DNA from: Candidatus Rubneribacter avistercoris
GTDB lineage: Bacteria; Actinomycetota; Coriobacteriia; Coriobacteriales; Eggerthellaceae
Length of the DNA: 36,203 nt
Direction: 5' to 3'
NCBI GenBank assembly: GCA_019115845.1
Contig: DXCU01000021.1
Coordinates: forward strand, 1-36,203
The notes under the pieces were generated by a model that was not told the origin of the DNA, made no database searches, and worked only from the letters and a program-made list of their open reading frames with translations. Positions 7,821 to 14,135 of the stretch are shown piece by piece. Position 1 is the first letter of the stretch. The number at the start of each line of letters is the position of its first letter. Both the position numbers and the translations under genes were made by a program.

Positions 7821-9341
7821 ATGCTCGAGAACGATGCGAACGCTTCGCCCAGCCACAACGACGAATACGGAAGCCCGGCCGACGAGTACCTGAGCCGCGC
7901 CGCCCAGGCGTGCGCGGCCGGCAACGCGGTGCTGGGGATGCATCTGTACCTGGCGGCGTTCGAGCGGGCCCAGCGGCCCGACGGCGGCGTTCCCGACGAG
8001 GCCGCCCTCAACGGATTGAAGCAGGCGTGGAGCCTGGCGTGCTCGCTCAAGGAGCGCTCGATCGCCGAATACGTGTTCGAGCGCCTGGAGCCCTACCTGT
8101 CGTCGGAGGAGACGGTCGCCTGCGCCGAGCAGCTGCAGGATCTGGCGCTTGACAAGCTGGAGGAGTTCGGGCTGTCCCGTGAGGACTTGGAGGACATGAC
8201 CGACCTCATCTCCCAGGATTTCTTAGGGCTTGAGGGCTCCCGCCTGATGAAGGTGGAGCACCTCACGGCGCCGTCGGCGCGCCATCGGCCCGAGCCCGCC
8301 CCGCCTTCGGCCGCGCCGGAGCCGGCCGCCGCGGGGCCGGCGGGCGCCCCTGCGGAGGGCGAGGCGCCTGCGGTTTCTGAGAAGGGGGGCGCGCCCGGCG
8401 CTTCCCCCTCCTCCACGCTCGAGCGCATCACGTACCGCGACCTGGCGGGATACGATCAGGCTGTGGCCATCATGCGCGACTTCGGCGTGGGCATGCAGGC
8501 CGACGCCGGCTTCCAGGAGTTTGTCGCCCAGCTCAACGCGCGCCACGGCCTGGACCGCATGCCGGCCGCCGACGCCCTGCTGTTCCGCTCGCCCGCGCGC
8601 GAGGACGCCAACCGCTTCATGGCCGCTACGCTAGGCGAGCTGGGCCTGCCCGCCTTGCGCATGCGCATGGAGGAGAACCTGCAGGGCCTGCCGGTTCTGT
8701 GCGTCATGGCCCAAGCCGACCGCCAGCCGGCGCTCAACGCGTCGAAGAACGCCTTCGAAGGCGCCGGCGTGCTATTGCTCGAGGACCTGGACTTGTGGGT
8801 GTCCCCGGTGACCGAGCCTTCGCCGGACGATCTGGGCGGGCTTCTCCTGGCCAGCCTCTCGCGCGGTGCGCGGGAGGCCATCAGCCTCATCCGCTCGGCG
8901 GTGGAGAACCCCGACGTGTTCGTTTTGGCGTCCGCCTCCGAGGCGGGCGAGGTGGATCCGTTCTTCTACGATCTGCTGGAACCCCTCTCCGTCATCGACA
9001 TAGACTATCCCACGGCCTCCGAGCGGGCCGACATCTGGATGGAGATAGCGCGCGACCATCCGTCGCTTCGCGGCGTGGCGCAAGACGACCTTGTCCGCTA
9101 CTCGGCGCAGATGCCCCGCTACGATCTGTACATGGCGGCGCGGGAGGCGGTGGAGGAGGCGTACAAGGCCAGCCTCGTCGCGCGGCGCTACCTGCCGGTG
9201 ACGGCCGGCAACCTGTTCGACAAGCTGGCCGCCTACCAGCCGCTCGATTCCGCGGAGTACCGCGCGCTCGAGGACGCGGTGGTCAAAGGGTTCCGAGAGG
9301 ACCTCGATCATTTGGAAGATTTGCTGAAAGGGGAAGAGTAA
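7821..9341 (+). CDS. AAA+-like protein without a recognisable P-loop, function unknown
   Basis: 506 aa; I do not recognise the family with certainty. Residues 1-150 are mostly helical and could be a helical-repeat region. A low-complexity Ala/Pro/Glu linker covers about 155-195. The C-terminal half reads like an AAA+ core: a Walker-B-like strand (GVLLLEDLDLW), a sensor-1-like strand (VFVLASASEAG), and then a helical lid (YPTASERADIWMEIARDHP) resembling FtsH/Cdc48-type lids. No GxxxxGK[ST] loop is present at the expected place (around LQGLPVLCVMAQ), so nucleotide hydrolysis is doubtful. Start ATG 7821 has AAAGGAGG at 7805-7812. The Rrf2-like gene begins 3 nt after its stop, which points to a shared, possibly redox-linked, role. 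Confidence 0.6.
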   Translation: MLENDANASPSHNDEYGSPADEYLSRAAQACAAGNAVLGMHLYLAAFERAQRPDGGVPDEAALNGLKQAWSLACSLKERSIAEYVFERLEPYLSSEETVACAEQLQDLALDKLEEFGLSREDLEDMTDLISQDFLGLEGSRLMKVEHLTAPSARHRPEPAPPSAAPEPAAAGPAGAPAEGEAPAVSEKGGAPGASPSSTLERITYRDLAGYDQAVAIMRDFGVGMQADAGFQEFVAQLNARHGLDRMPAADALLFRSPAREDANRFMAATLGELGLPALRMRMEENLQGLPVLCVMAQADRQPALNASKNAFEGAGVLLLEDLDLWVSPVTEPSPDDLGGLLLASLSRGAREAISLIRSAVENPDVFVLASASEAGEVDPFFYDLLEPLSVIDIDYPTASERADIWMEIARDHPSLRGVAQDDLVRYSAQMPRYDLYMAAREAVEEAYKASLVARRYLPVTAGNLFDKLAAYQPLDSAEYRALEDAVVKGFREDLDHLEDLLKGEE

Positions 9342-9344
9342 CCA

Positions 9345-9905
9345 ATGGACATCACGCGACGCTGCGACTACGCGTGCAGGATACTGCGCGCCGCCTACCG
9401 CAACGGCGAAGGGTACGTGTCGGTATCCGACATAGCCGAGGAGGAGGGCATTCCCTACGCGTTCGCCCGCAGCATCCAGCATGACCTGGTGAAGGGCGGG
9501 CTCATCAAGACGGTGCGCGGCGCCCATGGCGGCCTGACGCTCAACTGCGATCCCGAGCGCACTACGCTGCTCGAGGTGCTGGAGGCCATCCAGGGCCCGG
9601 TGAGCGTGGCGGTGTGCGTGCTCGATCCCGAGTACTGCGAGCGGCAAGGGGGGTGCGCCTACAACAAGCTGTGGAGGGGCGCCGACGCGCTGCTCCACGA
9701 GTACTTCGCCTCCATCACCCTGAAAGACCTCATCGAGCAGGGGGCTTCGCATCCCGTGATAGAGGCCGCTTTGGCCCGCGGCGCCAGCGTCGGCTCCTCT
9801 GCGGCGTCGGGGGCCGGGTCCTGCGCGGCCGAATGCTGCTCCGTCTCCTCCGCATGCCTCTCCGAAAAGGTTCCCGGAGCCGAAGGGGGACGCCCGTCGT
9901 GCTAG
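9345..9905 (+). CDS. Rrf2/IscR-family regulator with likely Fe-S cysteines
   Basis: 186-aa transcription factor of the Rrf2 family. The N-terminal winged helix is clear: RCDYACRILRAAY at the start, a recognition-helix region around 37-52, and the wing RGAHGGLTL typical of IscR, NsrR and RsrR. Three cysteines, Cys91, Cys98 and Cys104 (CVLDPEYCERQGGC), fall where IscR-type members bind a [2Fe-2S] or [4Fe-4S] cluster. The last 40 residues add a low-complexity tail with five more cysteines (SCAAECCSVSSAC... and a terminal Cys), which is unusual. It starts 3 nt after the AAA-like gene and overlaps the glycosylase start, so it is mid-operon. It probably senses Fe-S status, NO or O2; targets cannot be read from the sequence. 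Confidence 0.88.
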   Translation: MDITRRCDYACRILRAAYRNGEGYVSVSDIAEEEGIPYAFARSIQHDLVKGGLIKTVRGAHGGLTLNCDPERTTLLEVLEAIQGPVSVAVCVLDPEYCERQGGCAYNKLWRGADALLHEYFASITLKDLIEQGASHPVIEAALARGASVGSSAASGAGSCAAECCSVSSACLSEKVPGAEGGRPSC

Positions 9906-10771
9906 CGGGGAGGGCCGGGGAGGGCGCCTGGCCCTCCGACGCCCCTTCCGCCGGCGAGTTCGCGGCCAAGGTGCGCGCGGAGGGGGCCCGCCTCTACCGC
10001 GATCTGCCATGGCGCAACCTGGACGACCCTTATGCCGTGCTCGTGTCCGAGGTCATGCTGCAGCAGACGCAGGTGGCCCGCGTGCTCAAGCACTGGGGCC
10101 GGTGGATGGCGACGTTTCCCACGGCAGACGCGCTGGCGGCGGCTTCGACGTCCGACGTGCTTTCGCAGTGGCAGGGGCTTGGCTACAACCGCCGCGCGCT
10201 CGCGCTCAAGCGCGCCTGCGAGGCGTGCGCGGCCTGCGGCGGCCGGCTTCCCGACACGCACGAGGGGCTTATGGCGCTGCCCGGCATAGGGCCGGCCACG
10301 GCGGCGGGCGTGATGGCCTTCGCGCTCAACCGCCCCGGCGTCTACCTGGAGACCAACGTGCGCACGGTGTTCCTGCACGAGCTGTTCCCCGGCCGCGAGG
10401 GCGTGCGGGACCGCGAGCTGGTCCCCCTCGTGGCCGCCACGTGCCCAAAGGACGATGCCCGGGCGTGGTACTACGCGTTGCTCGACTACGGCGCCCACCT
10501 CAAGTCGGCGGTGCCCAACCCCTCGCGGCGCAGCGCGCACCACGCGCGCCAGTCGGCGTTCGAGGGATCGCGGCGCCAGAAGCGCGCCGAGCTTGTGCGC
10601 ATCGTGCTGGCCGAGCCCGGCATCGGCGCCGACGAGCTGGCGCGGCGCCTGGATGCGGCCGAGCGCGCCGCCGGACGCGACGGGGTGGACGCGGCCCTGT
10701 TCGACTCCATCGTCTCCGACCTCGTGTCCGAGGGGTTCTTCCGCCGTGAGGGCGATTCCTTCGTCGCCTGA
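9899..10771 (+). CDS. MutY/Nth-superfamily DNA glycosylase lacking the Fe-S cluster
   Basis: 290 aa, helix-hairpin-helix DNA glycosylase most like MutY. SEVMLQQTQV carries the MutY-type catalytic Glu (Glu51), and the hairpin is LPGIGPATA (near 127-135). Two features are odd. The LDGNV motif with the second catalytic Asp reads LETNV, so Glu151 stands in for Asp. The C-X6-C-X2-C-X5-C cluster motif after the fold is absent (SRRSAHHARQSAFEG instead). The C-terminal NUDIX-like 8-oxoG domain of MutY is also replaced by about 65 residues resembling a winged helix (GIGADELARRL... SDLVSEGFF). Start GTG 9899 overlaps the regulator's stop and follows AAGGGGGA. Cluster-free MutY proteins are known in some anaerobes and lactic acid bacteria. 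Adenine opposite 8-oxoG is the likeliest target but is not proven. Confidence 0.78.
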   Translation: MLAGRAGEGAWPSDAPSAGEFAAKVRAEGARLYRDLPWRNLDDPYAVLVSEVMLQQTQVARVLKHWGRWMATFPTADALAAASTSDVLSQWQGLGYNRRALALKRACEACAACGGRLPDTHEGLMALPGIGPATAAGVMAFALNRPGVYLETNVRTVFLHELFPGREGVRDRELVPLVAATCPKDDARAWYYALLDYGAHLKSAVPNPSRRSAHHARQSAFEGSRRQKRAELVRIVLAEPGIGADELARRLDAAERAAGRDGVDAALFDSIVSDLVSEGFFRREGDSFVA

Positions 10772-10782
10772 GCGGCGCGCTG

Positions 10783-10791
10783 TGGTAGAAT
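10783..10791 (+). promoter_or_regulatory. Extended -10 promoter for the mntP riboswitch transcript
   Basis: TGGTAGAAT (TG at 10783-10784, hexamer TAGAAT 10786-10791) lies just after the glycosylase stop and about 10 nt before the riboswitch begins. No good -35 is seen, as expected for an extended -10 promoter. Confidence 0.5.
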
Positions 10792-10797
10792 GCCCTC

Positions 10798-10952
10798 ATC
10801 CCGTGGGGGAGTAGCCGGCGCCCGGAGGGCGCGGACGCGTCAACACGCTGCCTTGCCGCCTTTAAGGCTGGCGCGTCCTGAAACGGCAAGACCCGCGGTG
10901 CGATGCAGCGTCGCACCGTGTTCCCGTGCCGGCGCGCCGCGTCGGCTTTTTC
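10798..10952 (+). ncRNA. yybP-ykoY manganese riboswitch with expression-platform terminator
   Basis: The leader of mntP carries the hallmarks of the yybP-ykoY aptamer: GGGGGAGTAGCC near its start (10805-10816), CGTCAACACGC after the first arm (10838-10848), and CTGAAACGGCAAGACC (10878-10893) for the second docking loop. This aptamer class binds Mn2+ and commonly controls MntP-type exporters, so position and sequence agree. It ends in a GC-rich hairpin (GTGCCGGCG...CGTCGGC) followed by TTTTT at 10947-10951, about 27 nt before the start codon. This suggests Mn2+ binding prevents transcription termination. The limits are approximate because I read the helices by eye. Confidence 0.88.
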
Positions 10953-10978
10953 ATGTCCGGGGAGACGAGAGGAACGTC

Positions 10979-11560
10979 ATGGGATTCGCTGAGCTGTTCT
11001 TGATCGCGGTGGGGTTGTCCATGGACGCGTTCGCCGTGGCGGTGTGCAAGGGACTTGGCATGAAGCGGCTCGACGCGCGCCAGGCGCTGGTGATCGCGCT
11101 GTTTTTCGGCGGCTTCCAGGCGCTCATGCCCTTTCTCGGATGGGCGCTCGGCACGCAGTTCGAATCGCTCATCACGCCGGTGGACCACTGGATAGCATTC
11201 GGGCTTTTGGCGTTCATCGGCGCCAAGATGCTGCGGGACGCCCTGCGCGGGGGCGACCCCGAGGACCTGGCGTGCCCGGTCGACGGCAGGCTCGACGTGC
11301 GCGAGCTGGCCATGCTGGCCGTGGCCACGAGCATCGACGCGCTGGCCGTGGGCATCACCTTTGCGTTTTTGCGCGTGGACATCGCGTTTTCCGTGGCGCT
11401 CATCGGCGCCACCACGTTTTTCCTGTCGCTTGCCGGCGTGGCCGCGGGGCACCGTTTCGGCGCGCGCTACGAGCAGGCGGCCGGCGTGGCGGGCGGTGTT
11501 GTGCTCATCCTCATCGGCACGAAGATCCTCCTCGAGCACCTCGGCGTCATAGCCTTCTAG
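10979..11560 (+). CDS. mntP: Manganese efflux pump MntP
   Basis: 193-aa polytopic membrane protein of the MntP family, which exports Mn2+ from the cytoplasm. Six hydrophobic segments are visible. The paired family motifs with membrane-embedded acidic residues are present: SMDAFAVAVCKGL in the first half and TSIDALAVGITFAFL in the second, reflecting the internal duplication. Length matches the family (about 185-195 aa). The start at ATG 10979 has GAGAGGA just upstream. The preceding yybP-ykoY riboswitch gives direct evidence for regulation by manganese. It is convergent with pheA, with a 34-bp hairpin between them. Confidence 0.95.
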   Translation: MGFAELFLIAVGLSMDAFAVAVCKGLGMKRLDARQALVIALFFGGFQALMPFLGWALGTQFESLITPVDHWIAFGLLAFIGAKMLRDALRGGDPEDLACPVDGRLDVRELAMLAVATSIDALAVGITFAFLRVDIAFSVALIGATTFFLSLAGVAAGHRFGARYEQAAGVAGGVVLILIGTKILLEHLGVIAF

Positions 11561-11608
11561 CTTCCAGGTTTAACGTCGCCAGCGAGGCGCTGCCCTGCAG
11601 TCGAAACA

Positions 11609-11696
11609 GCGAGAGGCCCCCGGGGAGGAGGGCTGGGCAAGATCCTGGGAGCAAAGCGACGGTCTTGCCCAGCCCTCCTCCCCGGGGGCCTCTCGC
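11609..11696. terminator. Perfect 34-bp hairpin between convergent mntP and pheA
   Basis: 11609-11642 is the exact reverse complement of 11663-11696, with a 20-nt loop. One G-U and one C-G pair can extend it further inward. The outer end is GCGAGAGG and the inner end TGGGCAAGA. It stops 3 nt from the pheA stop codon and lies 48 nt after the mntP stop. Length and perfection exceed a normal terminator and no U-run follows on either strand, so it could be a bidirectional factor-dependent terminator or a palindromic repeat element. Confidence 0.7.
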
Positions 11697-11699
11697 AGG

Positions 11700-12551
11700 T
11701 CAAACGACCGGGTAGCTTCCGAGCACCTTCACCTCGCGCAGCTTCAGGCGCAGGCAGTTGAGCGCGGTCTGCACGGGCAGCGAGGTCACGTCCTCCTTGA
11801 ACTCCACGAAGAACATGTAATCGCCAAGCGACTGCTTGGTGGGGCGCGACTGGATCATGGTGAGGTTGATGTTGGCGTAGGCAAGCTCCGAGAGGATCAT
11901 GTTGAGCGACCCTGCGCGGTCCGCCTGCAGGAACAAGGCGAGCGACGTCTTGCGCTCGCCGCCCGAGAGCACCGGCTCGTGCCCTTGGCGGCCGATGAGG
12001 GCGAACGAGGTTTGGTTGCCGCAGTGGTCCTCGATGTCGCGCGCGCGGACGCACGCGCCGTGCAGCTTCGCCGCGAAGGCGTTCGCGATGCCGGCCACGT
12101 GCGCATCCTCGGCGGCCAAGCGCGCGCTCTCGGCCGTGGACGAGGTGGTGACGGTGGCGCGCCCCGGCAGGTTCTCCAAAAGGAAGCGGCGGCATTGCGC
12201 AAGCCCCTGGGCGTGCGAGGCGACGGTGGTCACGTCCTCCAGGCGCGCGTCGGGATGCGTCACCAGGCAGTGGTGGATGTCGACCACCTCCTCGCCCAAG
12301 ATGACGGCCGAGCTTTTGAAGGCGAAGTTGTCAAGCGTGGCCGTCACCGGCCCTTCGAGCGAGTTCTCCTTGGCCACCACGCCGTATTCGCACTTGCCGC
12401 GGTCGACGCAGTCGAACACCTCGTCGAACGAGGCGCATTCCACAAGAGTGGGATCATCGATGCCAAGGCGCGCGGCGAAGGCGCGCGTGGCCTCGTCGGA
12501 GTAGGTGCCGGCGGGGCCGAGGTAGGCGAAGGAGGTTTGGGTCGGGGTCAT
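11700..12551 (-). CDS. pheA: Prephenate dehydratase
   Basis: 283-aa monofunctional prephenate dehydratase, converting prephenate to phenylpyruvate in phenylalanine synthesis (cytoplasm). The N-terminal catalytic domain starts YLGPAGTYSDEA and contains the NSLEGPV segment. The family's TRF motif appears as NQTSF, keeping the essential Thr but with Ser in place of Arg. The C-terminal ACT domain (SLALFLQADRAGSLN... NINLTMIQSRPTK... YMFFVEF) is the site for feedback inhibition by phenylalanine and is complete. Length is normal for the single-function enzyme. Start ATG 12551 is chosen for AGAAGGA seven bases upstream and the onset of similarity; an in-frame ATG further up lacks this. A TATGAT hexamer (complement of 12598-12603) is a possible -10. 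Confidence 0.92.
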   Translation of the reverse strand: MTPTQTSFAYLGPAGTYSDEATRAFAARLGIDDPTLVECASFDEVFDCVDRGKCEYGVVAKENSLEGPVTATLDNFAFKSSAVILGEEVVDIHHCLVTHPDARLEDVTTVASHAQGLAQCRRFLLENLPGRATVTTSSTAESARLAAEDAHVAGIANAFAAKLHGACVRARDIEDHCGNQTSFALIGRQGHEPVLSGGERKTSLALFLQADRAGSLNMILSELAYANINLTMIQSRPTKQSLGDYMFFVEFKEDVTSLPVQTALNCLRLKLREVKVLGSYPVV

Positions 12552-12914
12552 GGTCGAATCCTTCTGGTTCTTAGGCGCTGCTTGCATGTCGTGTGCTATC
12601 ATACCCGTTTTGCGACGGGAGAAGAGGCACGCGACGAGAAAGGGCGGGACCGCGTCCTGCGGTTGCCGGTTGCTTTCTTGCGGCGAACGGTTTGCATAGC
12701 GACCCCGAAATTCGGGCCAAAACTGCATGAAATCGTGCAAAAGGCCCTGATAGGTGCATAAGATTTGTTACGGATCCGGACAGCCGTAACATTTTCGTAC
12801 CATTTGCGGGTCAAATGTTGCGCTCGCGCGCGTCTTCTCGGTTTCAGATGGGCCGTCGTGGAAAATACACAGTCAGATGTCAGCAAGACGAGAAGCACCT
12901 GAGGAGGTGTGCAC
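12552..12914. promoter_or_regulatory. Divergent regulatory region of pheA and the hydrogenase operon
   Basis: A 363-nt gap without genes. Toward the hydrogenase are two close palindromes: TGTTACGG (12766-12773) with CCGTAACA (12784-12791), perfect 8-bp arms; and CATTTG (12801-12806) with CAAATG (12812-12817), perfect 6-bp arms. Both look like dimeric regulator sites, but neither matches the FNR, CRP or ArcA consensus. A third, loose pairing of CTTCTCG (12834-12840) with CGAGAAG (12889-12895) lies in the probable leader. On the other strand, TATGAT (complement of 12598-12603) may serve pheA. I could not assign a convincing hydrogenase promoter. Confidence 0.55.
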
Positions 12915-14129
12915 ATGGGAAATGAGGCTTGCCGTACCGAGTTTCAGGACATGCTCGCGGCCCGAGGGGTCAGCCGGCGAGACTTCATGAAGCTCTGCGG
13001 CACCATCGCCGTGGCGGCCGGCTTGTCCGAACTGGCCGCTCCGAAGGTGGCGCAGGCCCTCGAGAAGTCCGTGATCGGCACGACGAAGGGCAACCTGTAC
13101 CCGGTCATCTGGATAGAGGGCGCTTCGTGCACGGGATGCACCGAAGCGTTCGCCCAAGTGGAGGCTCCGGACCCGGCGTCCATCGTGCTGGAGATGATCT
13201 CGCTCAACTACTCCGAGACCCTCTCCGCAGCGGCCGGCCACTCCATGGAGGAGGCGAAGGCGCAGACCATCGAGGCGGGCAACTACATCCTCATCTACGA
13301 GGGCGCCGTGCTGGAGGGCTGGGGCGGCCAGGCGCTGCGCGTGGCCGACATGCCCGGCACCGAGCATTTGGTGGAGGCCGCAGCCAACGCCAACGCGGTG
13401 GTCGCCTTGGGATCCTGCGCCGTCAACGGCGGCTGGATGGGGGCCAACCCGAACTCCTCCGGCGCGATCGGCGTGGAGAAGTACCTGGAGAAGGCCGGCA
13501 TCACCGACGTTCCGGTCATCAACATCCCCGGCTGCCCGGCCAACCCCGAATGGCTCGTGTCGGTGCTGGTGGACGTGGTCCTCATGGACAACACGCTGCC
13601 CGAGCTGGACGGCCAGAACAAGCCGGTCGGCATCTTCGGCCAGACCGTCCACGACAACTGCGAGCGCCGCGGCCACTTCGAGAACGGCGAGTTCGTGTAC
13701 AGGTTCGGCTCCGAGGAGGAGGCCAAGGGCTACTGCCTCTACCCGCTTGGGTGCCGCGGGCCGCAGACGAAGGCCAACTGCGGCGTGGTCCTGTACAACA
13801 ACCGTCGCAGCTGGTGCGTGCAGGCGGGCTCGCCCTGCATCGGCTGCTGCGAGGCCAACCCGAACGACCCCGGCCAGAACTGGGTCGAGGTCAACACCCC
13901 GTTCTACAAGCGCCATCGCGACCTGCGCATCGGCGACTGGATGATCCAGCCCGGCACCATCGCGCTCGGCATCACCGGCATCCTGGCTGCGGCCCTTGTG
14001 GTGCACGGCTTCGGCATGAAGGTGTCCGGCCGCATGGACGGCGGCGCCGACTTCGAGAAGGTGCGCAGCTGGGATGCCAAGCATCCCGACAAATCCATCG
14101 GCAAGTACGACGACAAGGAAGGGAGGTAA
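12915..14129 (+). CDS. [NiFe] uptake hydrogenase small subunit
   Basis: 404-aa electron-transfer subunit of a membrane-bound group 1 [NiFe] hydrogenase. SRRDFMK (20-26) is a twin-arginine signal, so the folded heterodimer is exported by Tat. Proximal-cluster ligands are in EGASCTGCTE, GSCAVNGG and GCPANP. Medial/distal cluster residues follow in DNCERRGHF, GYCLYPLGCRG, ANCG and WCVQAGSPCIGCCEANP. A C-terminal hydrophobic helix (IALGITGILAAALVVHGF) anchors the complex on the outer face. ATG 12915 is selected by GAGGAGG at 12901-12907; GTG 12909 is in frame but too close to it. It is first in an operon with the large subunit (6-nt gap) and the cytochrome b. The gene corresponds to hyaA/hydA in other nomenclatures. 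Confidence 0.95.
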   Translation: MGNEACRTEFQDMLAARGVSRRDFMKLCGTIAVAAGLSELAAPKVAQALEKSVIGTTKGNLYPVIWIEGASCTGCTEAFAQVEAPDPASIVLEMISLNYSETLSAAAGHSMEEAKAQTIEAGNYILIYEGAVLEGWGGQALRVADMPGTEHLVEAAANANAVVALGSCAVNGGWMGANPNSSGAIGVEKYLEKAGITDVPVINIPGCPANPEWLVSVLVDVVLMDNTLPELDGQNKPVGIFGQTVHDNCERRGHFENGEFVYRFGSEEEAKGYCLYPLGCRGPQTKANCGVVLYNNRRSWCVQAGSPCIGCCEANPNDPGQNWVEVNTPFYKRHRDLRIGDWMIQPGTIALGITGILAAALVVHGFGMKVSGRMDGGADFEKVRSWDAKHPDKSIGKYDDKEGR

Positions 14130-14135
14130 GCCTAC

